DNA of 64,000 nt. Origin: Candidatus Pristimantibacillus lignocellulolyticus. GTDB taxonomy: Bacteria; Bacillota; Bacilli; Paenibacillales; Paenibacillaceae. Positions 35,794 to 44,311 of the stretch are shown one piece after another. The stretch covers positions 2,295,001 through 2,359,000 of the forward strand of contig CP097899.1 of the NCBI GenBank assembly GCA_023639215.1. The letters are read 5' to 3'. Numbering within the stretch: the first letter of the stretch is position 1; the number at the start of each line of letters is the position of its first letter. The notes under the pieces are model-generated. The model did not search any database, was not told where the DNA came from, and worked only from the letters and a program-made list of their open reading frames with translations. The translations under genes were made by a program, and so were the position numbers.

Positions 35794-37005
35794 ATGCCAA
35801 GCAAATATTTCGAGGATCAGGATACAGATGCGGTTATAGTGGCTGCAGTAAGGACGGCAGTTGGGAAAGCGCACAAAGGAAGTCTATCCGATACACGAGC
35901 CGAAGATCTGGGGAAAAGTGTTATCCAGGGGTTGCTTGATACAGTTCCGACCTTATCAAAGTCATTAATTGACGATGTCATCATTGGCTGTGCAATGCCG
36001 GAAGGTGAGCAAGGTTTGAATATGGCAAGAATTATAGCTCTTCATGCAGGTTTAGAACAATCTACACCTGCGGTAACAGTGAATCGATTTTGTGCTTCTG
36101 GCTTACAGGCTATTGCGTATGCCGCTGAGCGGATTAAGCTTGGCGAAGCAGAAGTTATATTGGCAGGTGGCGTAGAAAGCATGAGCCATGTGCCAATGAC
36201 AGGATTTAGATTATCTCCGCATCCAGATATCGTTGATCGTATTCCTGAAGTGTACATGGGAATGGGGCATACAGCAGAAGAAGTAGCTCGAAGGTATGGG
36301 GTAAGTAGAGAAGATCAAGATGAATTTGCTACTGGTAGTCATCAGAAAGCGGCTTGGGCGATTGCTTCAGGTGCATTTGAAGATGAGATTGTACCGATCG
36401 AGATAACGCGATCCGTTCGTAATGAAAAGGGTGAATATCGCGATAAAAATTATGAATTCAAGCTCGATGAAGGCGTTCGAGCAACGACATCTCCTCAAGG
36501 ATTAGCAGCATTGAAACCATCGTTCACCATTGGCGGATCAGTTACGGCAGGGAATTCTTCGCAAATGAGTGATGGTGCAGCTGCTGTATTAGTGATGAGT
36601 AGAAGTAAAGCAAATGAATTAGAACTGAAACCATTAGCAACTTTTCGTCACTATGCAGTAGCGGGTGTAGCACCAGAAGTGATGGGGATTGGTCCAATTG
36701 CAGCGATACCAAAACTACTGGAAAAGGCTAAAGTGACGATTGAAGATATTGATCTATTCGAGCTGAATGAAGCATTTGCTGCACAATGCATTCCGATTAT
36801 TCGGGAATTATCTATTCCGATTGAAAGGGTAAATGTGAACGGGGGAGCTATTGCGCTCGGTCACCCGCTTGGTTGTACAGGGACGAAGCTGAGTGTAACT
36901 CTCATACATGAATTAGCACGTCGTGGAGGTGGCTTGGGTTTAGTCACAATGTGTGTCGGAGGGGGAATGGGGGCAGCTGGGTTGCTCGAAGTTTACTCCA
37001 ACTGA
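35794..37005 (+). CDS. fadA: acetyl-CoA acyltransferase (3-ketoacyl-CoA thiolase)
   Basis: A 403-residue thiolase that cleaves 3-ketoacyl-CoA with CoA. The nucleophile lies in [12 protein letters not shown] (Cys near residue 100); the second signature is [17 protein letters not shown], and the C-terminal Cys/His pair is in [11 protein letters not shown]. It starts 30 bp after fadN with AAGGAG ten bases upstream, so it shares that operon. A repeat element lies between it and fadE. Confidence 0.96.
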   Translation: MPSKYFEDQDTDAVIVAAVRTAVGKAHKGSLSDTRAEDLGKSVIQGLLDTVPTLSKSLIDDVIIGCAMPEGEQGLNMARIIALHAGLEQSTPAVTVNRFCASGLQAIAYAAERIKLGEAEVILAGGVESMSHVPMTGFRLSPHPDIVDRIPEVYMGMGHTAEEVARRYGVSREDQDEFATGSHQKAAWAIASGAFEDEIVPIEITRSVRNEKGEYRDKNYEFKLDEGVRATTSPQGLAALKPSFTIGGSVTAGNSSQMSDGAAAVLVMSRSKANELELKPLATFRHYAVAGVAPEVMGIGPIAAIPKLLEKAKVTIEDIDLFELNEAFAAQCIPIIRELSIPIERVNVNGGAIALGHPLGCTGTKLSVTLIHELARRGGGLGLVTMCVGGGMGAAGLLEVYSN

Positions 37006-37015
37006 ACGTTTCGCT

Positions 37016-37041
37016 TGTGATCGCGATGATTATGCTAACGT
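37016..37041. repeat. dispersed intergenic repeat, third locus
   Basis: TGTGATCGCGATGATTATGC (37016-37035) plus TAACGT matches 10610-10635 with one change, and a looser relative lies at 33215-33250 near the 187-bp array. It occupies the first part of the 129-bp gap between fadA and fadE. Confidence 0.7.
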
Positions 37042-37134
37042 TGTGTATTCGGCATCGAAGATCAATTCATCGCTTGCTTCACTGCTTCTTCATAAATGGA
37101 TAATGTCATCTAAAAAGTTTTGGAGGTGATTAGA

Positions 37135-38931
37135 ATGTCTACAACGAAGGCAACTTCTTTCGGTGGACGCTTTGTTATCGAGAATAGTGATCCTATGTTA
37201 ACTACGATTCCAGAGGATTTTACAAGTGAACAAAGAATGATGTCTGAAGCGGCCCAGCAGTATATGGATGCTGAAATAACTCCGAATGATGTGGAGATTG
37301 AGGCACTTAATTATGAATTAACGGTTCAATTAATGCGTATTGCAGGAGAACAAGGGCTGTTAGGTGCCGATATTCCAGAGCAATACGGAGGTCTAGGTCT
37401 CGATAAAGTAAGTACAACATTACTAGCTGAAACGTTAGCCAAAAGTTCATCATTTGCACTGTCAGTAGGTGCTCATACTGGCATAGGAACACTGCCAATT
37501 GTCTTTTTTGGAACAACAGCTCAGAAAGAAAAGTATTTACCGCTACTTGCTACTGGAGAAAAGATTGCTGCTTACTGTCTAACAGAACCAGCTTCTGGCT
37601 CAGATGCACTAGGCGCCAAAACGAATGCGAAGTTAAGCGAAGATGGCAAACATTACGTATTGAACGGTTCAAAAATATTCATTACAAACGCGGGCTTTGC
37701 TGATGTATTTATCGTCTATGCCAAAATAGATAATGAACATTTTACGGCATTCATTGTAGAGCGTGAAATGGAAGGATTCAGTATTGGGCCAGAGGAACAC
37801 AAGATGGGTATAAAAGGCTCATCCACATGTCCATTGTATTTTGAAGATGTCCATGTTCCTGTTGAAAATGTATTAGGTGAAATCGGAAAAGGTCATCTTA
37901 TCGCATTTAATATATTAAATATTGGCAGGTTTAAACTCGGTGCAGCATGCCTTGGCACTGCGAAGGAAGCGATTCAGTTAGCTGCTTCTTATGCTAATGT
38001 TCGCAAGCAATTCAATCAGCCAATCTCTTCATATCCACTTATTGGTGCTAAATTAGCAGATATGAACATTGCCACCTTTGTAACAGAGAGTATGGTGTAT
38101 CGAATTGCTGGCTGGATGGATGCGATGCTGTCTGAAATTGATCAAACATCTTCCCATGTCGCAACTGATAGCGGTAAGCTTGCAGCTAAAGCAATTGGTG
38201 AGTATGCGATGGAATATTCAATGATAAAGGTATTTGCATCGGAAGCTTTAGATTTTGTAAGTGATGAAGCTGTGCAGATTCATGGTGGCTATGGATTTAT
38301 AAAAGAATACAAAGTTGAGCGAATTTATCGAGATTCAAGAATTAATCGCATATTTGAAGGAACAAATGAAATCAACCGCCTATTAATTCCGGGAACACTC
38401 ATTAAGAAAGCAATGAAAAATGAGTTGCCGTTACTTGATAAAATTCAAGAGTTACAAGCGCAGTTATTAGAGCCTCAAACACCCCCTCAACTGGAAGGGA
38501 ACTTAAGCTTAGAAGGTCACCGCATAGAGCAAGCGAAAAAGCTATTTTTGATGATTGGTGGCATTGCTGTTCAACGATACGGCGTAAAATTGGAAAGAGA
38601 GCAAGAAATATTAGAGTCACTAGCTAATATGATGATTTTAACGTTTGCAATGGAGAGCGCTTACTTAAGAGCTCAGAAACGAATATCACTGGGGTTGGAT
38701 AACGATGAGTCTTCGACTGTAGCAATGATGACTCAAGTTTATGTGCAAGAAGCGATGGATCAGATCGAAGGTATTGCCAAAAAAGCACTTGTGCGTATGG
38801 AATCAGGGGACGCATTACGAATGCAATTATCGATTGTAAAGAAATTAACGAAAGCATCTCTCACAGATGTCATTACATTGAAACGAAAAATCGCTGCAAA
38901 GGTTATCGTAAGTGAGCAATATATTGTGTGA
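37135..38931 (+). CDS. fadE: acyl-CoA dehydrogenase
   Basis: A 598-residue acyl-CoA dehydrogenase, the first oxidation of beta-oxidation, passing electrons to ETF. The signatures AYCLTEPASGSDALGAKTNA and QIHGGYGFIKEYKVERIYRD are clear, with the catalytic glutamate in RIFEGTNEI. It is longer than typical 380-residue forms because of a C-terminal domain, as in Bacillus FadE (about 594 residues). ATG 37135 follows an excellent GGAGGTGAT; a TTG at 37120 lies upstream of that site and is rejected. The stop codon overlaps the ribosome binding site of the acyl-CoA ligase gene. Confidence 0.95.
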   Translation: MSTTKATSFGGRFVIENSDPMLTTIPEDFTSEQRMMSEAAQQYMDAEITPNDVEIEALNYELTVQLMRIAGEQGLLGADIPEQYGGLGLDKVSTTLLAETLAKSSSFALSVGAHTGIGTLPIVFFGTTAQKEKYLPLLATGEKIAAYCLTEPASGSDALGAKTNAKLSEDGKHYVLNGSKIFITNAGFADVFIVYAKIDNEHFTAFIVEREMEGFSIGPEEHKMGIKGSSTCPLYFEDVHVPVENVLGEIGKGHLIAFNILNIGRFKLGAACLGTAKEAIQLAASYANVRKQFNQPISSYPLIGAKLADMNIATFVTESMVYRIAGWMDAMLSEIDQTSSHVATDSGKLAAKAIGEYAMEYSMIKVFASEALDFVSDEAVQIHGGYGFIKEYKVERIYRDSRINRIFEGTNEINRLLIPGTLIKKAMKNELPLLDKIQELQAQLLEPQTPPQLEGNLSLEGHRIEQAKKLFLMIGGIAVQRYGVKLEREQEILESLANMMILTFAMESAYLRAQKRISLGLDNDESSTVAMMTQVYVQEAMDQIEGIAKKALVRMESGDALRMQLSIVKKLTKASLTDVITLKRKIAAKVIVSEQYIV

Positions 38932-38945
38932 AGGAGTGATCTGGT

Positions 38946-40922
38946 ATGGAATCACAAAATCCTCAACAATCAAATGTTCATGATGAGACGCAGAAAGAGA
39001 GCGAAATAGAGGTAACAAGCGAAGAAGTAGTTGACAGTAATGAAGTAGTCGAGGATACTTTCGCAGAAGCAGAAGCAGAAGCAGAAGCAGAAGCAGAAGC
39101 AGAAGCAGAAGCAGAAGCAGAAGCAGAAGCAGAAGCAGAAGCAGAAGCAGAAGCAGAAGCAGAAGCAGAAGCAGAAGCAGAAGCAGAAGCAGAAGCAGAA
39201 GCAGAAGCAGAAGCAGGGCAGTCGTCGCACAGAATATGGCATGAGCATTATCCGGATGATATTCGCACGACAATCGATTACCCTGAAGTTAATATTGCAC
39301 AGTTTTTAATAGATTCAGCTACAAATTATCCGCATAAGTTAGCAGTCTATTTCTTGGGCAAGACGATGACTTATCAGCAACTCTATATTGCAGCAGATCG
39401 ACTAGCTAGAGGATTAGGCAGACTTGGTATCCAGAAAGGTGACCGAGTTGCGATTATGTTACCTAACTGTCCTCAAGCTGTCATATCATATTACGGAGTA
39501 CTTTTGGCAGGTGCAATCGTTGTTCAGACGAATCCTTTATATGTAGAGCGTGAACTGACCCATCAATTGCAAGATAGCGGAGCAGTTGCATTAATTACTG
39601 TGGATCTACTTTACCCAAGAGTTGAGCGAGTTCGTGGCAAAAATCCAGAGAACGGTCCATTATCAAAATTAAAAAGTGTAATAGTCACTTCGATTAAGGA
39701 TGGATTACCTTTTCCTAAAAATTTTTTATATCCGATAAAACAACGTAAGGAAGGTTTTAAGTCGGTCATTCCATATGGTCAGGATGGTTACGTTGCTTGG
39801 AGTACATTGCAATCCAAGAAATCTTTATCATTCGAGAGACCTACATTAGCGGAGCATCATGAACTGGCTGCATTGCAATATACAGGAGGAACAACAGGTA
39901 CTCCGAAAGGGGTTATGCTTACTCATCGCAATCTCGTTACTAATACATTACAAACGATGGAATGGTGTAGTCGAGTTAAAATTGGGGAAGAAAGATATTT
40001 AGCGGCATTACCACTATTTCATGTGTTCGGGTTAACGGTACTAATGAACATGTCGGTAAAAACAGCAGGGTGCCTAGTTTTATTACCGAAGTTTGATGTA
40101 AATGAAGTATTGAAAACAATCGATAAGATGAAGCCGACGATCTTTCCAGGTGCACCAACGATGTATGTTGCCTTAATACAAGCGGCAAGTAAACAATTAT
40201 CTCCATTAGATCTTTCATCCATTGAAGTATGTATAAGTGGTTCTGCTGCATTGCCTCTAGAAGTGCAAGAACAATTTGAAAACTTAACAGGAGGTAGATT
40301 GATCGAAGGTTACGGTTTAACAGAGAGTTCACCAGTCACTCATGCTAATCCAATATGGGGTGATCGCAAGATCGGAACGATAGGTTTGCCATTTCCAGAT
40401 ACGGATGCTGCCATTATCTCTATTGAGACAGGTGAGCGATTGCCATGGGGTCAATTAGGCGAACTAATTGTTAAAGGTCCTCAAGTCATGAAAGGATATT
40501 GGAATAGACAAGAAGCAACCGATCAGGTACTTAACGATGGTTGGTTGAAAACAGGCGATCTAGCCATGATGGATGAAGATGGTTACTTTATTATTATGGA
40601 TCGGATTAAAGATATTATTATCGCAAGTGGATTTAACATATACCCTCGTGAAATTGAAGAGGTGCTTTTCGAACATCCTGCAATTGCTGAAGCTTCTGTG
40701 ATAGGAATTAAAGATGCTTACCGTGGAGAAACAGTGAAAGCATATATCGTGTTGAAGGATAACTATATGGTATCCGAAGAACAACTAGATTCATGGTGTA
40801 GAGAACGTTTAGCTGCTTTCAAGGTACCTCATCAATATGCGTTCAGAGATAGCTTACCAAAGACAATGGTCGGGAAAGTACTTAGGCGCAAGTTAGCCGA
40901 AGAGGAGCAACAACATGAATGA
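38946..40922 (+). CDS. lcfA: long-chain acyl-CoA synthetase with an N-terminal Ala-Glu repeat
   Basis: An AMP-forming ligase that activates fatty acids to acyl-CoA. The core is normal: the phosphate-binding YTGGTTGTPKGVMLTHRNL, the motif EGYGLTESSP, and the C-terminal hinge and lysine region LKTGDLAMMDEDGYFIIMDR. The unusual part is the N-terminus. Residues 1-39 are acidic, then 25 perfect Ala-Glu pairs (residues 40-89) precede the catalytic domain, which starts near residue 95 with IWHEHYPDDIRTTID, a normal start for this family. The extension is therefore an added acidic, probably helical, stalk. AAGGAG sits nine bases before the ATG. The gene overlaps the thioesterase gene by eight bases. 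Confidence 0.93.
   Translation: MESQNPQQSNVHDETQKESEIEVTSEEVVDSNEVVEDTFAEAEAEAEAEAEAEAEAEAEAEAEAEAEAEAEAEAEAEAEAEAEAEAEAEAGQSSHRIWHEHYPDDIRTTIDYPEVNIAQFLIDSATNYPHKLAVYFLGKTMTYQQLYIAADRLARGLGRLGIQKGDRVAIMLPNCPQAVISYYGVLLAGAIVVQTNPLYVERELTHQLQDSGAVALITVDLLYPRVERVRGKNPENGPLSKLKSVIVTSIKDGLPFPKNFLYPIKQRKEGFKSVIPYGQDGYVAWSTLQSKKSLSFERPTLAEHHELAALQYTGGTTGTPKGVMLTHRNLVTNTLQTMEWCSRVKIGEERYLAALPLFHVFGLTVLMNMSVKTAGCLVLLPKFDVNEVLKTIDKMKPTIFPGAPTMYVALIQAASKQLSPLDLSSIEVCISGSAALPLEVQEQFENLTGGRLIEGYGLTESSPVTHANPIWGDRKIGTIGLPFPDTDAAIISIETGERLPWGQLGELIVKGPQVMKGYWNRQEATDQVLNDGWLKTGDLAMMDEDGYFIIMDRIKDIIIASGFNIYPREIEEVLFEHPAIAEASVIGIKDAYRGETVKAYIVLKDNYMVSEEQLDSWCRERLAAFKVPHQYAFRDSLPKTMVGKVLRRKLAEEEQQHE
39063..39212 (+). 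repeat. 25 perfect GCAGAA hexanucleotide repeats inside the acyl-CoA synthetase gene
   Basis: One hundred and fifty bases of uninterrupted GCAGAA, read in frame as (Ala-Glu)25, followed by a GCAGGG variant. No substitution occurs in any of the 25 units. Gain or loss of units would keep the reading frame. Confidence 0.98.
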
Positions 40923-41316
40923 ACAAACAAGATATGAACAATTACAAGAACTTGCTAAGTCGACTTTTTGGGGATATTTAGGTTGTGAATTAGTTGAAGC
41001 TAACGAGGAACACGTCATTATTTCACTTGAACTTGCCGATCATCATAAAAATTTAATGGGCATTGTACATGGAGGGGTAATGATGTCTATGTTGGATAAT
41101 GCTATGGGATTAATTATTATGCTTGGAACAGGAGAAAACACGGTTACTGCAACAATGAACACTCATTTTTTATCTAATGTTGCAAATGGTAAAATTTACT
41201 GCAAAGCGGAACTTTTACATTCTACTAAGCGTACTAATACTATGACAGCATCTTTATATAATGAACATAATGAACTACTCGCGTGGGCAAGTGGTGCTTA
41301 TAGACTCATGAAGTAA
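40915..41316 (+). CDS. PaaI-type acyl-CoA thioesterase (hotdog fold)
   Basis: A 133-residue hotdog-fold protein. GIVHGGVMMSMLDNAMGLII holds the typical HGG motif and an acidic residue of the active site; later strands read VTATMNTHFLSNVANGKIYCKAEL. Such enzymes hydrolyse acyl-CoA or aryl-CoA thioesters. It overlaps the acyl-CoA synthetase gene by eight bases, so the cell makes a ligase and a thioesterase from one message, perhaps to recycle CoA or balance acyl-CoA pools. The substrate range is not visible. Confidence 0.88.
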   Translation: MNEQTRYEQLQELAKSTFWGYLGCELVEANEEHVIISLELADHHKNLMGIVHGGVMMSMLDNAMGLIIMLGTGENTVTATMNTHFLSNVANGKIYCKAELLHSTKRTNTMTASLYNEHNELLAWASGAYRLMK

Positions 41317-41362
41317 TTGTGAAAATAATGTAAAATAATAATAGGAAAAGGAGGAGGTTGAG

Positions 41363-41527
41363 TTGTGGCAAAATGTAGCTGCGCTAGTATTATTAACTTT
41401 TGGTGTAGTTGTAGCAATAATAATTGTAATTATTTATTTGCGTATGTATAGAAAGCCAAGGGAATCGCAAGAAACAGGTCATGATTCGACCTCCTTTGAA
41501 CATTCTAGTGATGATGAACAAGTCTAA
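41363..41527 (+). CDS. small single-span membrane protein, 54 residues
   Basis: A short gene with a TTG start at 41363 and a very strong GGAGGAGG five bases upstream. The product begins WQNVAALVLLTFGVVVAIII, one clear transmembrane helix, followed by a basic cluster (LRMYRKPR) and an acidic, polar tail rich in Ser, Asp and Glu. The basic residues after the helix predict the C-terminus in the cytoplasm. I do not recognise a family. It lies 47 bp after the thioesterase gene, so it could be the last gene of the fatty acid operon. Confidence 0.6.
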   Translation: MWQNVAALVLLTFGVVVAIIIVIIYLRMYRKPRESQETGHDSTSFEHSSDDEQV

Positions 41528-41584
41528 TGAAGAGAATAATATTAGCTTTTAAATATCAATAAAATATTCTAATCATTGAACTAC

Positions 41585-41613
41585 TTCTATATTGTTATCT
41601 GAAATGTTATAAT
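41585..41613 (+). promoter_or_regulatory. candidate promoter of the 62-residue protein gene
   Basis: An extended -10 element, TGTTATAAT (41605-41613), lies 17 bases after a weak -35 hexamer, TTCTAT (41585-41590). It would give a leader of about 140 bases before the start at 41764, within which GAACAA, ACAACTTCC and GTTGTTGTTC segments can pair. Confidence 0.4.
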
Positions 41614-41763
41614 AGTAAGAAAATTGAAACATTTGACCTAATCGCCGTGGAATGAATGACACCTAAGGGGGAACAAGAGCCGGAACGAAGGCGACAACTT
41701 CCTGTTGTTGTTCTCGAGTAGTACTATAGGACCGACCATCCATTGTATAAGGGAGGAGATTTC

Positions 41764-41952
41764 ATGGCAAAGCACAGCCAAAATGAAGTCAAGGAAAGCC
41801 TGAAGGAATTGACGAGAATTTTCCAACCTAAGGACCCAAGGAAATTTGTTAAAGAGTATGTCCGTAAGTATCGTATTACTGGCGGCTATGAAGATGAATT
41901 AACCTCATTAGTTGAGGATGAACTTGGAAGAATGAACTCTTCGGCAGTGTAG
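41764..41952 (+). CDS. small conserved-looking cytosolic protein, 62 residues
   Basis: A 62-residue, highly charged protein. The start ATG has GGGAGGAG six bases upstream, and a terminator follows the stop closely, both marks of a real gene. The sequence KESLKELTRIFQPKDPRKFV is followed by KEYVRKYRITGGYEDELTSL, then an acidic helix ending in ELGRMNSSA. It appears all-helical, with no Cys and no membrane segment. I do not recognise a family and give no function. It is preceded by an unusually long, possibly structured leader. Confidence 0.65.
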   Translation: MAKHSQNEVKESLKELTRIFQPKDPRKFVKEYVRKYRITGGYEDELTSLVEDELGRMNSSAV

Positions 41953-41967
41953 GTCAAATATATGAGA

Positions 41968-42005
41968 AAGAGTCTGATGAGCTTTATACTTCAGGCTCTT
42001 TTTTT
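41968..42005 (+). terminator. terminator of the 62-residue protein gene
   Basis: AAAGAGTCTGA pairs with TTCAGGCTCTTT (one bulge), followed by a run of seven T residues. Confidence 0.8.
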
Positions 42006-42130
42006 GCGTTCACAATGTACATTGATATGAACGCCCATCGTAGGAGACTTTAGGACATGCTTCGACACGAAATGAGAATGAAGCGAAGGTTCGTGGAATA
42101 TATTTAAGGGAAGAGACGTTGCGTTAAGTA

Positions 42131-42270
42131 TGCTTCGCTTCGAGAACAAATTGCTGTTCCACTCGCCGTTGTCCTCGGATTTATTGTAATAAGTAAATTG
42201 GAATAAATCCGAGGACAAAAACGACCGCTATCGCTGTTCCACTAGCAATTAGCTCTCTCCGCTGCGAAGC
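42131..42270. repeat. nested inverted repeat upstream of map
   Basis: Three pairs of arms are nested: GCTTCGC/GCGAAGC (42132-42138 with 42264-42270), AATTGCT/AGCAATT (42149-42155 with 42244-42250), and a perfect 17-bp pair, TTGTCCTCGGATTTATT (42169-42185) with its complement (42202-42218). GCTGTTCCACT also occurs twice as a direct repeat (about 42153 and 42233). The layout resembles a short non-autonomous palindromic element or a structured leader RNA. It fills most of the gap between the 62-residue gene and map. Confidence 0.7.
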
Positions 42271-42399
42271 AAAGTCAGTGGTGGTAGTTGAGAAAAGAAT
42301 GAAAACAGAAAAAAGAGTTGTTGTTCATACGAGTACAAAGGGAGATAGTATCATGCTACGAATTAACTTTTCATACCGAAAAGTTTTAGGAGGGTGTTA

Positions 42400-43176
42400 A
42401 TGATGCAGTCGATTGTTCCGAAGACGGACGCGGAGATTAGACGAATTGCGAGAGCAGGTAAAATCGTTGCAGGTTGTCATAAAGCATTGGCTGATAAATG
42501 TGTCCCAGGAGCAACAACAGAGTCGATTGATCGATTCGTCGATTGGTATATGGTTGAACATGGCGCATATCCTGCACAAAAGGGCCATAAAGGTTACCCA
42601 TTTGCGAGTTGTACCTCAGTAAATGAAGTAGCCTGTCATGGATTTCCTAGTTCCTATAAGCTCAAAAAGGGAGATATTATTACTGTTGATATCGTTGCAG
42701 ATTATAAAGGATGGAAGGCGGATTCGGCATGGACGTACATGATTGGAGAAGTTTCACCCCAAGTCAGGCAGTTAGTTAAAGCGTCAAAGGCTGCTTTTCG
42801 TGCAGGTCTTGCCCAAGCAGTAGTTGGCAATGATATTTCAGCTATAGGTTCTGCAATAGAACAACGAGCAGAAAAAGATGGATTTCATGTCATAGGTTCA
42901 TTTATCGGGCATGGTATTGGTAAGGAGTTACATGAGCCTCCACATGTTCATCATGTACGAACCCGAGCATCTGGAATTAAGCTTGAAGAAGGGATGGTTA
43001 TTACGATAGAGCCGATTCTATCTGTAGGATCACCGCAAATATATATTGCACATGATGGATGGACAGCAAGAACTGTTGATCATTCGTTAACCTCACAATT
43101 TGAGCATACGGTCGCCATTACGAAAGCTGGGCCGAAAATATTAACGAAGTTAGGTAGCACAAAACGTAAAACGTAA
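42400..43176 (+). CDS. map: type I methionine aminopeptidase, divergent
   Basis: Removes the N-terminal methionine from nascent proteins. The metal ligands are in place: the two aspartates in TVDIVADYKGWKADSAWT, the histidine in GHGIGKELHEPPH, and the glutamates in VITIEPIL and FEHTVAIT. At about 258 residues it has the usual length. It differs from the common form in reading HVHHVR after the GHGIG motif, so it may be a second Map paralogue rather than the one in the ribosomal protein cluster. ATG 42400 or 42403 follows AGGAGG; the ribosome binding site lies at the end of an AACTTTT...AAAAGTT hairpin. Confidence 0.92.
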   Translation: MMQSIVPKTDAEIRRIARAGKIVAGCHKALADKCVPGATTESIDRFVDWYMVEHGAYPAQKGHKGYPFASCTSVNEVACHGFPSSYKLKKGDIITVDIVADYKGWKADSAWTYMIGEVSPQVRQLVKASKAAFRAGLAQAVVGNDISAIGSAIEQRAEKDGFHVIGSFIGHGIGKELHEPPHVHHVRTRASGIKLEEGMVITIEPILSVGSPQIYIAHDGWTARTVDHSLTSQFEHTVAITKAGPKILTKLGSTKRKT

Positions 43177-43207
43177 TGTAATGGAAAATAGCATCAATAC
43201 ATTTCAA

Positions 43208-43280
43208 AAAAACGTCAATTAGCAAATATTAACCAGTGGGATCTTAAAATCTCACTGCTTAGTAGCTAATTGGCGTTTTT
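43208..43280 (+). terminator. terminator of map
   Basis: Outer arms AACGTCAATTAGC and its complement with one mismatch enclose a second hairpin (CCAGTGGGAT/ATCTCACTG), and the outer arm ends in a run of five T residues. Confidence 0.85.
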
Positions 43281-43440
43281 ATAATGAAAAAGAGAACATA
43301 GCATAAATACGAGAAAAACAAATTAATTTAAATTAAGTTAATTTTATATATAATTACTATATATTGGAGTTTTAGGGTTTGAATGAATTTGATTATATTA
43401 AGCGAATAAAATGCCTTTAAGATAGGAGGAGAAGAGTCAA

Positions 43441-44238
43441 TTGTTTATTATCAAAAGATACTCATTCAGTATTACATTATGTTTGTTAATAGCTGGTTGT
43501 AATGTAGAAGTTAATGAAGAGATTACTAATCAACATCCTACTCAGCAAATTGTAGAAGATACTGAAACACCATTAGTACTAGAAGAATCTGTTGATCAAG
43601 GTTCAATAGTAGATCCACAAGTGCTTTATCTTGATATCCCAGTTACATACACAGATTATATTATACCTATAGAGCTTCCTCTTATAGATATTGATGAAGC
43701 GATGCTAACAGTCAGTAAACAGCCGATTGGTGATGCTGTCATTGTTATATATTCAATGGGGGAAGAGGACCAGCAATTATACGCATATGTTGAATATAAC
43801 AATAAAACTTATGAATTGGGTCCAATTGGATACGGAACTACCAATAATGTAGATTATGAATATGCTACGGTAGATGCATTATCACAATCGTGGATTAAAG
43901 TAAGTGGAGCTTTAGGAGCTAATGCACCTCATATATATTATATTGATATTAATAAGGACACGCCTACTGCAATTGTCATTAGTGCACATGCTCGGGAATT
44001 TGATCTAGATGGTGATGGGATCCAAGAAATTGTTACTTCTATTGGTACAATTCCTTATACCACTATATATTCTATAGAAGACAAACAGATCGTAGTTAAG
44101 GATTTGAATAAATTAATGAATGCATTAGTCGTTTCCTATGATGACGTGGAAAATAACTTTGTTGTTCAATTTCAAATAGCCGAATCGACTTCAAGATGGA
44201 TCTTAGAAAAAGACTTCTTAAAACAAATAGAAGATTAA
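43441..44238 (+). CDS. lipoprotein of unknown function, first of a tandem pair
   Basis: A 265-residue secreted lipoprotein. The signal peptide ends LLIAGC, so Cys20 is the lipidated residue. A variable linker (about residues 21-70) leads to a conserved beta-rich domain with blocks such as YVEYNNKTYELGPIGYGTTN and SWIKVSGALGANAPHIYYID. Near residue 182 the segment DLDGDGIQEIV looks like a calcium-binding DxDxDG loop. The start is TTG 43441 with AGGAGGAG upstream. The following gene is a clear paralogue with the same blocks. No family is recognised; attachment to the outer face of the membrane is predicted. Confidence 0.8.
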   Translation: MFIIKRYSFSITLCLLIAGCNVEVNEEITNQHPTQQIVEDTETPLVLEESVDQGSIVDPQVLYLDIPVTYTDYIIPIELPLIDIDEAMLTVSKQPIGDAVIVIYSMGEEDQQLYAYVEYNNKTYELGPIGYGTTNNVDYEYATVDALSQSWIKVSGALGANAPHIYYIDINKDTPTAIVISAHAREFDLDGDGIQEIVTSIGTIPYTTIYSIEDKQIVVKDLNKLMNALVVSYDDVENNFVVQFQIAESTSRWILEKDFLKQIED

Positions 44239-44311
44239 TCGTGGTTACTTAGGTAGATCTACATATTATCATTATTAATGAACATGTAATTTATAGTGGG
44301 GGTCGGGCAAA

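Noticed and set aside
38845..39273. Poly-leucine and Phe-Cys minus-strand frames opposite the acyl-CoA synthetase
   Set aside because: They are the complement of the GCAGAA microsatellite inside a well-supported gene.
41625..41760. Known riboswitch upstream of the 62-residue gene
   Set aside because: I compared it by eye with common riboswitch cores and saw no match; only general pairing potential is visible.
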